Positions 35,901 to 49,208 are shown, numbered from the stretch's first letter. The stretch is DNA of 64,000 bases from Chondrosia reniformis (GCA_947172415.1 OX359191.1:558001-622000), one strand, 5' to 3'. The notes: a model not told the origin generated them from the sequence alone. Translations and numbers: made by a program.

Positions 35901-38900
35901 CCTCCACTCCCCTCCCCCTCCTACTGTATAGCCGCCAGAGGATATCATCAGTGTGGCATGGAACAGGCAGGCACAACACATCCTAGGATCAGCCAGCCCC
36001 AGTGGGCGGAGTGTGGTGTGGGACCTCCGAAAGAACCAGCCAATCATATCCTTCAGTGATACAAGCCAGAGGGTGAGTCATAACTCACTTGACAGCTATT
36101 CAATATATATCTCCACTTATCTACATAGTATGTGTACATACTGTACATATGTACGTATGTAGATTCGCTGCAAGGCTATTGAGTGGCATCCGGACATAGC
36201 CACACAGCTAGTACTGGCCTCTGAGGAAGACAGAGCACCCATCATTCAAGTACGTCAGCACACTCTCCCTCTTTGTATTTCAGTCAGTGCCTTAGCTCCT
36301 GCTTGTATACTCTAGTTAGGGATCTGTATATTCTAGTATATTCTAGGTTACTTTATTTTTGGATCTCCTACAGTTATGTATGGGAGTTGCTTATTCCTGT
36401 ATATGCTTGTAATAGTGCCTGTATACTCTTTAATATTCTTGTATACTCTTGTATATTCTTGTATACTCTTGGATACTACAGTTGTGGGACCTGAGGTTTG
36501 CTGCTTCCCCGGTGAAGGTGCTGGAGAAGCATGAGAAGGGGATCCTCTCCATTGCCTGGTGTCCTCAGGACGCAGACCTCCTGCTGAGCGCTGGAAAGGA
36601 TAATAAAGTGTACTGTTGGAATCCTAACTCGGAGCAATATGGCGGAGAGGTAGGTCCAGTGGGCGTGGTGAGAGGTAGGTCCAGTGGGTGTGGTGAGAGG
36701 TAGGTCCAGTGGGTGTGGTGAGAGGTAGGTCCAGTGGGTGTGGTGAGAGGTAGGTCCAGTGGGTGTGGTGAGAGGTACGTAGGTCCAGTGGGTGTGGTGA
36801 GAGGTAGGTCCAGTGGGTGTGGTGAGAGGTAGGTCCAGTGGGTGTGGTGAGAGGTAGGTCCAGTGGGTGTGGTGAGAGGTAGGTCCAGTGGGTGTGGTGA
36901 GAGGTAGGTCCAGTGGGTGTGGTGAGAGGTAGGTCCAGTGGGTGTGGTGAGAGGTAGGTCCAGTGGGTGTGGTGAGAGGTAGGTCCAGTGGGTGTGGCTA
37001 AAGGCTTGCCTTGTTCATTGTACTCGATGACTCATCTGTCTTCTACTTGTGTATATGTAGATTGTGTATGAGGTGCCCTCAACTGCTCAGTGGTGCTTTG
37101 ATGTGCAGTGGTGTCCACGTAACCCTGGACTCATTTCTACTGCCTCCTTTGATGGTCATGTGACAGTATACTCCTTATTAGGAGGATCCAGCACCGGAGC
37201 CAGTGAAGAGGTACGTACGTATGTATACATAGTATTTATGGACCGCGGGACGTTGACCTCCTCCTGGATCCTGACCTTCTGGGCCCTGACCCCTTCAGGC
37301 AGGGACGCTGGACCCTGACCCCTGGGCCCTGACCCCTTCAGGCAGGGACGCTGGACCCTGACCCCTGGGCCCTGACCCCTTCAGGCAGGGACGCTGGACC
37401 CTGACCCCTGGGCCCTCTCTCCTCCTTTGATCCTATTGCTGTGTATTGATAATTGTGTCTGCTATGTTGTACAGGTTCCCTCCGCTGTTACTGATCCAAA
37501 TGACCCGTTTAGTGGCATCACATCAAAACCTGTTCAAAGAGTAACAGAACCTCTGAAGACACCACCAAAATGGCTTAGAAAACCTTGTGGAGCTAAATTT
37601 GGGGTACCCCTCCATCCATCCACCCCTCCACCCATCCATCCATCCATCCATCCATCCATCCATCCATCCATCCATCCATCCATCCATCCATCCATCCATC
37701 CATCCATCCATCCATCCATCCACCCATCCATCCACCCATCCACCCTCCCATCAGTCTGGTACTCATCTCAAAGTTGTATGTTTCTTTGCCCACCTAGTTT
37801 GGAGGCAAGCTGGTCTCATTTTCCAGCACGTCCCAACCACAAGTATTCATCCATCAAGTGACAACTGAAGTGGAGTTCCTGCAGAGGTCGGACATATTGG
37901 AAGAGGCACTGAACATAGACCAGTTGGAAGGATTCTGTGATACCAAATCAGATGCAGTGACAGACCAGCAGGAGAAGAATCTATGGAGCTTCTTAAAGGT
38001 ACGTACGTACCTACATACATATAAGTACATATAAGTACATACATATAAGTACATATGAGTACATATGAGTACATATAAGGAATATGAGTATGTATGCATA
38101 ATACATGGAAATGATTTCCATTGCACATACGTATAGGGGACACTTGATGTAGATCCAAGACGCCATTTTCTAAAGTTTCTTGGATACAATATTGAAGATC
38201 TAGAGGAACAAGTACGTACGTAGGATTGCAAACAGTTCATCATCACAAAGACTATCTAAATTTAAACACTTGTGGTTGAAATAAAGATACTCTCCCCCAA
38301 TCATAGTTATCAGCATACATTGGTGACTCCCTGCTGGCTAAGGTCAAAGGTGAGGAGGGTCTGGATATTAGAGCCCTCTCCAACAAGATGGAGCAACTTG
38401 CAGCAGCTAACAGCACTGAGGATGACAGCAACCTCCTACTTGATATATCACCTCCGCCCCCTCAAGTTACAGACACGCCCCCTCAGGTTACAGACACACC
38501 CACTAGTACTGGGCTGGTGATTCATACTGATGATGGTAAGAATGAATTTAGTTAAGACACTCCCACAGGAAGTGTTTTATGGCTAAGACACTCCCACAGG
38601 AAGTAATTTGTGGCTAAGATACTCCCACAGGAAGTGTTTGGTAATGCTCATCTTTGAATTATGTATGTCTGTAGATGTTGATGGTCAAGTAAGCAAGTGC
38701 TTGTTAATTGGTAACTATGAAGCAGCAGTAGATATTTGTCTGAAGGCAAACAGAATGGTGAGTAGCAGTGCTTTAGTAAAAAGTTGAGCTGCGTCATACA
38801 TACATTGTAATAATGCAATTACTTCTTTATATTCTAGTCTTGTTTCTTTCTTTCAATAATTCACTATGTATAATTATTTCAATGATAGGCCGATGCTTTA

Positions 38901-39971
38901 GTGTTGGCCATCGCCGGGGGCAACGACCTATTTTCCAAAACACAGGAGATTTACTTTCAAAAGAGCCAATCTAAAGTGTCTTCGGTGAGTTTGAAATTTT
39001 AAGGGACCAATTATTAAAACTAAAAGAATTGTAATTGTTTTGCAAGAAGGAATAAGATGTGTTTGTCTGTGTTTAGTTGATGTGTGCTATTGTGAATCAG
39101 AAGTGGACGGACCTCACGAGGTATGCAAAGCTGGCCCATTGGAAGGAGATATTGGCCACTTTGGTCACTTATGCCGGGAGAGATGAGTTTGCCTCTCTTT
39201 GTGGTAAGTCCTCCATTAGTACGTTTATAATATTCCATGGGCACTGTTATAATAATAACTATTACTATTATAATAATAGTAATAATAATAATGTAAACTT
39301 TCTTTATATTCCAGATATGCTAGGCGATCGCTTAGAGATGGAAGAAAATGGCCGATTGAAGGAGAATGCATCTCTGTGTTACATTTGTTCAGGAAATATT
39401 GATAAATTTATTAATTCATGGTGAGCACCCATATGTATGTATTAATGTATATCCTTCATACACCTTAAACTACTTAACTTTGTTCCACCTCAATATTTCT
39501 CTTCTCCTTCAATATGGCTCAATATTCTTCTTCTCCCCACCTCTCTCCCCCAGGAGAGACTCCTCACCAGATTGTTCCAGTCCAGCTGCGCTACAGGATC
39601 TAGTCGAGAAGGTTGTGGTTCTGAGGAAGGCGGTAGAGAGACAGAGGAAACACGTACCACTCATCAGTCATGCATTCTACCAAGACAAGTTGTGGTGAGT
39701 TTATATATGTACCTATGAGTGTGTATTATGTATTATATATGTATATGGGAGTAATTGTTTTATATGATATTGCAAATATAACTTGATTGAGCAAATTTGA
39801 CAAAATGATCTTTTAGCTTAACGTATGTTTTATTTGTTGTAGTTGCTATGCCAACCTGCTGGCCTCCCAGGGCAACCTCCAGTCCGCCTATGCTTACCTA
39901 CAACAAACAACTGGACAAGTAAGGAAAGATACGTAATCCAGTCCTATCACTTCTGTAGCACTCCTATACAT

Positions 39972-40003
<32 letters not shown>

Positions 40004-43000
40004 GAGGTACTTCTGTGAGAGGGACATTATCAAGTAGGTACATATATACATACGTACGTACATGTATCAAGTATGGATCGTACAACATTTTTGAACAATA
40101 AAGTAGCAGGAATTGATAAACAGGAACAAGAACATTACAGGACATTTTAACCACAAAGTCCTTTATCAGCTACGTTACTGTACTCTTGTGTGAGATAGCC
40201 TAGCGACACGTGTGTGTGAGTAATGGAAGTTGGGTGATGTTGAAACTGTTAGATATTTAGGACTTTAAACTTGTGCTGATGTGAACTACGTAGGTAAGTT
40301 TACCTACGTAACTGCATTGCTTTTATCCTGCCCAAATTCCAACATTGAGACTAGTAGCAATCAGACAGACACTGGTTGGCTTCCCTAACTGCAGTGACAG
40401 AGTGGGTGTATTTCCTTGACTACATTTTATTAGTAATAATTGGATCCTGTCAGTTGTTAGGTGAACAAGTATGCTAGGGTGTGCCTAGCTTAATACTTAA
40501 TATCAGTATCAGTTAGCTGATGAGTGGGCAGACATAACTCTTCCTTAATTACAATGTGAGCAAGAGTGGCAGTTACGTAGGCGTTAGTGTAGCTCTACCA
40601 AGATGAACTTGAAGAGCGGCAGTATATACACTTACAGCTCTAATTATATTAAGTTAATGACTGTAGTTATCATTTGCTATACATTTTATATACTATCCCT
40701 TCCCTGCCCCTCTCACTCCATCCCATCTCCTCCCCGCCCCTTCCTTCCCCTCCCACCTTTGTAGTTAATTCTATTGTAACCTTTGTAGAGTGCTGACTTG
40801 CTCAAGTTTCGCTTGTTTCATGCTCAAGGAGGGAAAGGGAATCCCCCTAGTCTACCCTTTGAACAGGTCCCAGTCGCCATGGCAACACCAATTTCAAGTT
40901 ACAACCCTACAACTTCTTTTGGTGCTTCAGCTTCAAACATTGGTTACCATGGTAACTCCTCCTATCAGCCTCAAGACCCGACCCATACAACCCCACAAGG
41001 TGCGTAGGTCTACCAGATGTACCATGCCTAATTTGGTAGAAGTACTCTGTCAAGATAGGGGGGATAATGCTATAAGTTCATTGCTGCAAATCACTTATAC
41101 CAGTAGTGTTGTTATTGTGCTCATTAACTCAATTCACAACTGGAACGAGGATAGTATAGTCTATGTCTTAGGTATAGTAAACATCTTATTGCGTCATACC
41201 AGTAATACTTCACTACAATCTTGTGCCATTCCATGACTGTCAGTGAACTGGGAGATTGCACAATTCTCCTGAATGATGATGGTGCAATAACTTGCCTAAT
41301 TTTCTGATACAATCCTTATTACCTTATATATACAGTACTCAGTCCTTCCTATGAAGTCTGTGGTATGCATACATAAGGAAATACAAGTTTTTGATTGTAT
41401 GACACTTGTTAAGAATCTATTACCTCAAATGGGAGTCAACTTTAGGGATTTCTGACCTGTGTAGCAGTAGTATGTGTTAATAGTACATGTTTAATAACCA
41501 GAACTGAAAGTTGAGCTATATTAGTCACACTCTTAGAGGTACTTCTCTGATTGAATTGAATTGAATTGAATTGATGGCCTGGGCTTGAACTATGGACATC
41601 CCATAATCACTGATAGTCTACTGATTTCATAATTACAAAGTTACATACATGTTTCTATAATGGAATGAGGGTAATGTGATTATCTATATATCAGTGTATC
41701 ACCTGTGAAGGAAGTGACTTAGAGGGAACTGAAATAATGAATACCTGGCATATACATGTGTTACGAGCGGTAACCAACGACAAAACTTGGCTACACAAGT
41801 GAACTCAAAATCAATTCAACACCACTACACACGTGTTATATATATAATGGAAGGTTCTAGAACAGGTCATTCAATAATAACAATTAAGAGTTACACATAT
41901 TAGAGACAAGGTCCTGTGTTACACATGTGCCTATATGTAGTCATGTTCATCATGTTCATAACTTCTTATCCTAATATTCTTATCTCCTAATTGTATTGTT
42001 AGGTTACTCAGTGTATGGCCCCAGGCCAGGTGTGGGCGTGTCTGCTCCCCATGGTGTGGGCGTGTCTGCTCCCCATGGTGTGGGCGTGTCTGCTCCTCAT
42101 GGTGTGGGCGTGTCTGCTCCTCATGGTGTGGGCGTGTCTGCTCCTCATGGTGTGGGCGTGTCTGCTCCTCATGGTATGAGGTCAACCGAACACCATACAG
42201 GCATTGCCCCGCCCCCTTTGAAGGAGACCCCACCCACCCAGCCAACAATATTCAACCCTATGCAGCTGCCCCCACAGCATCGTTCAATGGCTTCAGAGCT
42301 CAGACACCAAGGTATGACTTGGTACTGTGTATATGTACGTATATGTATACATTGACAGACATACCTATGTACATATACTGTAGGTTCTAGTAATAGTTAC
42401 ATTTATTCAAGTGGTACTGTCACATGGAATGATCCACCAATGCTTGCAAGCATGGAAGTGAGTTGTCTACAAAATGGTTGTGGTTTGGTCCACCTGTACT
42501 TGACTTGGCATATGTAGTCATGTTTTGGTTACCTAGCAACTAAGGTCTTGCTTACTATCATGTAATACAGTGTTCTGATTGGTATCCATTATGTATATAT
42601 GATGTGTATGTATATGTTACGCTGTGTTGGTTGTGATCTCATCCACTGTACACTGAAGACATTATCCTCCTGCATAGTTTTCACTTTATTGTTAAAGTAT
42701 TATTTACTAAGGAATTGGAACAATGGCTCATGCACACATAGTGATGGGAATAATATGGTACTTCACTAATACAAGTGGTTAATCTAGTTTTAAAAAGGAT
42801 GTTTTTAAACTGTTTTTTATGCAATTGGAACAATAAGTTACCTTTAATTTAACTTTAATTTGAGAAGTACTTTCAATTTTGTTTCCTTAGAAACCCAAAA
42901 CCAGCATGCAAAACCAACCCCCTGTTATGTCCCCAGTTTCCATGGCAACTGTTGTGGATCAAGGTCCTGCTGTAATGAATCCAACAGGTAGGTTTGTTGC

Positions 43001-46000
43001 GACATATGTAGTCTTGATTGCACAATAGTGTCTGGAAGCCAGACTAGGACATGTGTTGGATAATGTTGATTTAGTATTTGTTTTATATTATTCCCATCTC
43101 TATGTTATAGTGTATTCTAATCCAATCACACCTCCTGGTGTTACCACACCAGTCACCCCACAGGTTAGTTACCATGGCAACAAAATATGCACAGGTTCTC
43201 AAAGTTGCTAACACTGTATCCAATGTTTTGACTACTTGTGTGTCAAGTTCAACTGTGCATAAGTGAAGTAGCAATACCATATACCTCCTTACATGAAATG
43301 ATATGGATTGTTTATTGTGACCATAATGACAATCTAAATGAGCTCGAACACTTTAACCTGGTATCATTGCTGAATGATCGTCTGACAGTCATGTGATAAG
43401 TATCTGACAGTCATGTGATAAGTATCTGACAGTCATTTGATAAGTATCTGACAGTCATTTGATAAGTATCTGACAGTCATGTGATAAGTATTTGTTGGGC
43501 ATATGATAAATGTCTGATAATTATGGTATAAGTGTTTTCCATAATGTCAGATCTAACTTTGTACATCTTCCATCTGCACTTACTGAAAGTAGAGACTGTA
43601 AGTTCACTAGCTAGTCAGGCCTTTGTTGATTGTCAAGTTGACCTTTTCTTAATTAAGCATATAGGTACATATGTTGAGGCTGTGTATTGTATTGATGTCA
43701 TCCCATCTCTCTCAATATGGCCTTAAAGGTGATTTCCATATGCAAAGCTACAGAGATAATTGAAATGGCTTCTGGTCATTTCCCATTCTGTCACTTTAAA
43801 GGTTTATCTCATGACTTGTTGGTATCCAGAAAGCTTTCCTTTGACAGATTAATTGAGTAAAGGGGGCTTCCTTAGGTAGTCCCACAGAGAGGTCGGCCTA
43901 TTGATCATGCCTGATCCCTGGAAGTGTAACTGGTTGCTAAGGAAGGTAGTTACAGTATTGGTGGTTACCCTTACTGTAACATATGACATTATGACAATAG
44001 TCTTTTGTACAAGTACAAGTACATCTGTCTGCTTATATACATAGAATGGTCAGACTTGGTGAATAGTTTCCTCTGAAGGAACATGAGGGGGAGGGGTGTG
44101 AGGAGAGGGGGAGGGGTGAGGAGAGGGGGAGGGGTGTGAGGAGAGGGGGAGGGGTGTGAGGAGAGGGGGAGGGGTGAGGAGAGGGGGAGGGGTGTGAGGA
44201 GAGGGGGAGGGGTGTGAGGAGAGGGGGAGGGGTGTGAGGAGAGGGGGAGGGGTGTGAGGAGAGGGGGAGGGGTGTGAGGAGAGGGGGAGGGGTATGAGGA
44301 GAGGGGGAGGGGTGAGGAGAGGGGGAGGGGTGTGAGGAGAGGGGGAGGGGGGAGGGGTGAGGGGGAGGGGTGTGAGGAGAGGGGGAGGGGTGTGAGGAGA
44401 GGGGGAGGGGGGAGGGGTGAGGGGGAGGGGTGTGAGGAGAGGGGGAGAAAGCTCAGTAAATAAAGCTGGGAATAAAAATTGTTTAAGATTGCCATTTTCC
44501 CAATTGCTTTAGCAATAACACTAGCAAATCATACCTTTTTTATAAAATATTTTTTTACTGGTAGGTGTAGCACATATTGACTGTTTCTATGGTAACTTGT
44601 GGCTTTGTAATATTTCATTTTTCCATTGGTTAGTGGGCAGACATACCTCATTATGTAGTGATATCATACCAGTGTGTATATGTATAGGTACTGTATATAT
44701 AATATGAACTATTTAAAATTAATGTATTCATCTCTCCCACTGGGTTTAGAATAACTTTACAGTCACCATCTTTAAAAAATCTTTTATTAATTCCAATTGA
44801 AACCTTAGTCTCTCACCTGCTCCCAGGCAGTATTGTGAAGTGGTTTCTTTCTGTCATTTGTTTTCTTAACCCAAACTACTCCTGTGGTTAAGACTGTATA
44901 TATAATATATTAGCGTCAAACCCTGTCAATCACATGACCAGTGGGTGTACTTGATGTGGCTTCTGACTTGTTTCTTTTCTAAACCCAATTATGTGGCTGG
45001 TAATACCTTCCAACTAGAGGATTGGACCAGTTATGTAGGGAATACATACTTCCCTAATTGTGATACACCCCCTTTGTCCCTTTGAAGAACTACACACTAT
45101 TTGTATTTGGTCATTGAGAAGTGAAACTGTCAATGCAAGAACTTTAATCTCCCCTAAGTAGTAAAGGAATGTATTATAATAACACTCATCTGCATATTGT
45201 CCATGAAATCACTCTGCATAATATAGTTCTGAATCTTTGCAGTCTAAAAGTCAATTATGGTATATAGTTCTGATATACCATAGTAATGATATTCATGAGA
45301 TAAATACTGGGCATATGGTTTATGTCACAATTCCTTCCTATGCACCAGATTCACTTAAACATGAGATCAGTTGATATGGTCTCCATGGAGATCCACTTTC
45401 AGATCTTCCCTCCTTCCTCTGACATAATGTTTAGCTCCCTGTACAAGGGAACAGACATGTGGGAATGTTCTCTTGCTGTATGAAGTAATGTCAGTATGAA
45501 TATTCTAACACACCATTTTTCTGACATGCTACATCTACTTTAGAGTAAAGGCCTACAGGGAACTAAACCTAGTGAGAGTTTGGATAAGGATACAAGAGTC
45601 TCCTTCTTCATCTCTTCTTTACTGGGCCAGACAGCTGTTTCTGGGAATTCCATCCTTTATCAGTGGCCCTGGGAATCTTTGTCTTCTTGATCTTTGTGAG
45701 TAATTGGCTGTGAATTGACTCAGTTTCAAGTCTTCAGTGGAATTTAAGGATGGATTAAGAATCTGTTACAAATGCTGCATCTCCTAACAAAGCCATCAAG
45801 TGTATCCATGTGTATGTAATGTGTTACTGAAAATGTCAGCAAGACTTCATGATATTAGGGAGAGAGAGGAGAGAGAGAGAGAGGAGAGAGAGGAGAGAGA
45901 GGAGAGAGGAGGGAGAGAGGTTGAGAGAGGAGGAGGAGGGAGAGAGAGGAGAGAGATGAGGGAGAGAGGTTGAGAGAGGAGGAGGAGGGAGAGAGAGGAG

Positions 46001-49000
46001 AGAGAGACGAGAGAGAGAGGTTGAGAGAGGAGGAGGAGGGAGAGAGAGGAGAGAGAGAGGTTGAGAGAGGAGGAGGAGGGATAGAGGGGTGTTACCAAAT
46101 CCTGAGGGGTGTTGATGGTATTCATTACATCCTATCATTAATATTAATATTTTCATCAGATGTGTACTTTCATGTGCCATGTATAGCTGTACATTGGAAC
46201 ACAATGAGTCACTATTTACATGTACCTTGCCCTATGTCAGCCTCATGTATATATTCTGAATATTCTAATGTATATGGTACTGACACTTCACCTTAGTACT
46301 GTTCTCTGTATGAGGTTGTATGAATAATCAGAATAGAATATAGAATAATCTATGTGCATTAGCTGATATTTCCCATTAATTGTGAGTCTGGGCAATCTCA
46401 AGCCCAGCACATCCTGTTCCTCAACTGGTGTACACCCCCTTAAATGAAATTATGTTTTCTTTGAAGGATGTAGCAAGTTGTGTGTTTTCAGCTCTTTTGT
46501 GGCTGCCTTAGCCTGAAATAGTAGCAGACTTTAAGATTAAAAGCTGATCTTGAACTCCTGCAGCCTCTCCTCTTCCCTCCCAGGCATCCAACCAGTAGAC
46601 TCTTGTACTCTTCCTTAGGGTGTGTGTTAAGCTATGTGCTTGTAGCAAGCAGTGTTCACTGTTTGACATTCTTGAGTTGTAGTTGATTATCTCAAGTATG
46701 TAGGTCTTCATCAGCAAATATGAAAAATGACAAATGGTTTCATATTTGCTGATGAAGACCTACAGGTTGAAACATTCTGTTACTCAACAGTACCTCTGGA
46801 TTTCGTCATGATTGGAACAAGCAATCCTTATCACTTCATAGTTATTTATGTACTAGAACTTAAATGTGAATATTGTCTTGTTAATATTGTGTTTTACATT
46901 AAAAACAGAACATTTATTATATTTTTACTATTTTACAATTTTTATGTGTATTACACTTTACTGGTTTTCTTAACAAAATCTTCCTCAACATTCATTTCAT
47001 ATAAATATGTTATCTACTGTACCTATCTCTTGGATCATGGTTCATCCTTCGACTTTTTGAGCATCTAGAGATACAGTTTTCTTGTTAAACACTTTAATCA
47101 GATGTTTCGACTCTGGGGTCTTGTTTAGTGACAAAACGTTAAACAATTCGAAAAATGAACCATCCAAAAGATAAGTTAGAAGGAATCCTTATTGTAATGC
47201 TGTACCTATGTACGTATAGTGGCAGCTGATCTGGTCGACCACAAGTTTTCATACCTGATTATTTTGTAATAACCATTGATGTAATAACAGCTGGTTCTTG
47301 GCTAAATAAATTATCTTTAAGCAGTCTGTGGCTTCCATAACACCATTGGTCTATTGTTCAGCTTATCTTCAAAAGTCCAGCTGATTCTTGCATGCTGTTG
47401 TTGATCGTCGCATCTCTTCCCTCCCAGGCTCCTGAACCTCCTGCCCAACCAGTGGAGAAGCCTGCTGTCCCTCAGGAGTATGTGGTGATGCTGCAAGTGT
47501 ATGAAGATTTGCTTGGAAAATCAAAAACTGCTGCAGCTGGGAAGATGGTGAGTGGGTGGGGAGGGCATAGGGGGTGTGTCCACTACAAACGCATATTAAT
47601 ATTTTTAGGACAAATGTTCTAAAATTATAATTTATCTTATAAGTAAGATGTCACTTTGAAATAACCCTAAATAGTTGATTTAAGTAACATACGTACGTAT
47701 TAATTGCATATATCATCAAAGGATGTAATGTACATACGTACTTTCTTGATTTTTATTTTCTTAATGATTAAGGCTACTATTTAGATTGCGCAAGTTTTGG
47801 TATTCTAAGCTACTTATGAATATTAGCATACAAGTGCCTCCAATTCTTCATTTTCAAGTTATTTCTCACATTGTCTAATAAACTTGAGAAGATATAGTGT
47901 TTTTAATTTCCCAGTTTAGTTTCTTTTGTATGACTATTATCAAATAATTTCTCCATATGTAATAATGTATAATGTAATAGGTTTTGCTGTTGAATTTTTA
48001 TGTATTCATACCTTTAAGGGAACAATCTCTAATGGAATTGCCAAATATGCAATAACTTTAAGGGAACAATCTCTAATGGAATTGCCAAATATGTGTACAA
48101 TGACTCATCAAGTTAACTGAACCAGAACTCTACAGTGATCTTTTAAGGATTCCTCACACTTACTACTGAACATATGAATACATTGACCTGGTTATATATA
48201 TATTAAATTTAGTGATTGTGTTATGAGGTTTTCAATTGAATGACTTATCTCTGATGTGACCTCTCTCATATAATAATAAAGCATTTCATGTGATGTGGTA
48301 TGCAAGTGTTCTTCTTTTATTGCATTGCTTGGTTGTCTCTTCTAGGCAATGAAACGGAAAGTGACTGATGTAGACTCTAAAGTGGAAGCTCTAAAAGACC
48401 TTCTCAGAGATAGAAGGTTGTCAGTACCTGTCATTCAATATCTCAACTTTATTGCACAAGGTATTAAATCCATTAAACCATTAAATCAAAGAATTGTGAT
48501 ACCCAATTTAAATTGCACACATTTTAAACCTTACATTTAACACGACTTTAGCAAGGCTTCTGTTTTTATAATAATGTATATACCTACATGTGCTATGTGT
48601 AGAGATGGCACCGGAATCTACTTTTGTTTCTTTTTTAGAAAGGCTGTGTATACTTGTACATATATCAGGTATCTTAGCATTAGCACTTATGAAATCTATG
48701 GCCTATATGGTAAATTTGTTGGTATTGTGCAATTTCAAAATATTATGAATTGAATTCCATTTTAAATTTATTTCCTTTATTTCCTATATATGTACATATA
48801 CTGTACATATACTGCAATTGTTGCAATTGCAAGTGAAACTAGTGCTGTTACTGTTATTGTTGCTGCTTATTAATTGGTTTTTAGTGGCCATGGTGATTGT
48901 TTATATTCCTCTTCAAACTGCAGATATTCAGTCTCGGAATTATCCTGCAGGATTGGAACGTTGCAAGGCAATGGCTGATAGTTGTAATTTTAGTGAAATC

Positions 49001-49060
49001 TCCCCCTTCATGCCGGGCATCAAGCTCCTCCTCCAACTGGGGGTTCAGCTGGACCTCTAA
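32969..49060 (+). CDS. SEC31: SEC31, outer coat subunit of COPII vesicles (26 exons, 1140 aa)
   Basis: Pairs with SEC13 to form the COPII cage at ER exit sites. Exons: 32969-33081, 33611-33700, 34070-34189, 35069-35243, 35932-36072, 36163-36249, 36482-36649, 37061-37210, 37475-37603, 37798-37998, 38137-38211, 38307-38535, 38675-38757, 38889-38984, 39077-39203, 39315-39420, 39554-39694, 39843-39918, 40789-40999, 42003-42311, 42384-42457, 42891-42987, 43111-43163, 47428-47547, 48346-48460, 48924-49060. Every junction is in phase. It starts [16 protein letters not shown] like animal SEC31; WD repeats ([21 protein letters not shown]) make up residues 1-350, an alpha-solenoid about 390-770, a Pro-rich linker about 770-1020 with TWNDPP (the Trp-Asn pair that contacts SAR1), and the C-terminal helical domain ends the protein. 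Animals may have SEC31A and SEC31B; I cannot tell which. Introns are full of minisatellites. Confidence 0.96.
33823..33983 (+). repeat. 22-bp minisatellite in SEC31 intron 2
   Basis: About 7 copies of GATGGTGGGTGTGGCTTGTG plus two bases. Confidence 0.9.
34738..34832 (+). repeat. (CCAT)n microsatellite in SEC31 intron 3
   Basis: About 20 CCAT units with a short CCTT stretch inside. Confidence 0.95.
35468..35925 (+). repeat. C/T-only tract of about 460 bp in SEC31 intron 4
   Basis: Variants of CCCCT and CCTCCTCCCCTCT in near-continuous tandem, ending 10 bases before the exon 5 acceptor, so it also acts as that exon's polypyrimidine tract. The long frames over it are repeat artefacts. Confidence 0.95.
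36646..37004 (+). repeat. 25-bp minisatellite (about 14 copies) starting at the SEC31 exon 7 donor
   Basis: The unit is GAGAGGTAGGTCCAGTGGGTGTGGT. The first unit includes the exon end and true donor GAGAG|GTAGGT, so each later copy repeats a donor-like AG|GTAGGT. Confidence 0.9.
37284..37413 (+). repeat. 43-bp minisatellite in SEC31 intron 8
   Basis: Three copies of a unit beginning CCCTGACCCCTTCAGGCAGG. Confidence 0.85.
37608..37745 (+). repeat. (CCAT)n microsatellite in SEC31 intron 9
   Basis: About 34 units, starting four bases after the donor GGG|GTACCC. Second CCAT tract in the gene. Confidence 0.95.
42029..42172 (+). repeat. Coding minisatellite in SEC31 exon 20: six copies of an 8-residue repeat
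   Basis: Six 24-bp units, differing only at one silent C/T, encode GVGVSAPH in tandem within the Pro-rich linker. In frame, so the protein gains 48 residues of low-complexity sequence. Confidence 0.95.
43383..43500 (+). repeat. 22-bp minisatellite in SEC31 intron 23
   Basis: About 5 copies of CAGTCATGTGATAAGTATCTGA. Confidence 0.85.
44085..44448 (+). repeat. G-rich minisatellite in SEC31 intron 23
   Basis: Units of about 19 bp, GAGGAGAGGGGGAGGGGTGT, with runs of four to five G on the coding strand; a strong G-quadruplex candidate in the nascent RNA. Confidence 0.9.
45858..46085 (+). repeat. GA-rich tract in SEC31 intron 23
   Basis: Purine-only GAGAGAGAGG and GAGGAGGAGGG variants with a recurrent GGTTGAGAGAGG. 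Confidence 0.9.
46700..46763. repeat. 26-bp perfect palindrome arms of a hammerhead-like repeat
   Basis: 46700-46725 is the exact reverse complement of 46738-46763, with a 12-bp centre. The arms contain GCTGATGAAGACCTAC. Two copies of the same repeat end lie head to head in SEC31 intron 23. Confidence 0.9.
46749..46776 (+). ncRNA. Hammerhead-like motif in SEC31 intron 23
   Basis: CTGATGA, A, GACC/GGTT around TACA, GAAAC, then ATT where GTT is expected. The core is present, but the third-stem G is lost and stem I is weak. The downstream sequence matches that after 2072. Confidence 0.4.
47267..47393 (+). repeat. SEC31 intron 23 segment repeated in the tandem units
   Basis: Diverged match to about 53795-53900 and about 59700-59825, sharing GTGGCTTCCATAACA-like and AGCTGATTCTTG sequence. 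It shows that the duplicated units hold SEC31 intron material as well as the last exon. Confidence 0.65.
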
Positions 49061-49132
49061 CTCACTACTACCCTCTTAGGTTAGATTGTCTTTAGATGAA
49101 GGAATATTATTATTCATCTCATCACTCTAATA

Positions 49133-49138
49133 TTTATT
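49133..49138 (-). terminator. Poly(A) signal for the convergent gene
   Basis: AATAAA on the minus strand, only about 75 bases past the SEC31 stop. With the plus-strand signal at 49203 the two transcripts would overlap tail to tail by about 100 bases. Confidence 0.45.
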
Positions 49139-49202
49139 AACTTCAGAGATATAGTTGAAATGGTTATTTTCTTGTTATACTCATTCTAAATATAAGAATT
49201 AC

Positions 49203-49208
49203 AATAAA
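49203..49208 (+). terminator. Poly(A) signal of SEC31
   Basis: AATAAA, overlapping a second AATAAA, about 145 bases after the stop codon. Confidence 0.5.

Noticed and set aside
35432-36047. Frames of 170-190 codons rich in Pro-Ser or Gly-Glu-Arg over SEC31 intron 4
   Set aside because: C/T-only tract; the true exon 5 lies inside in another frame.
43989-46204. Pro/Leu/Ser-rich minus-strand frames in SEC31 intron 23
   Set aside because: Products of the G-rich and GA-rich minisatellites.
47095-47150. Further hammerhead-like copy on the minus strand
   Set aside because: CTGATGA core and stem II are too degraded to annotate separately.
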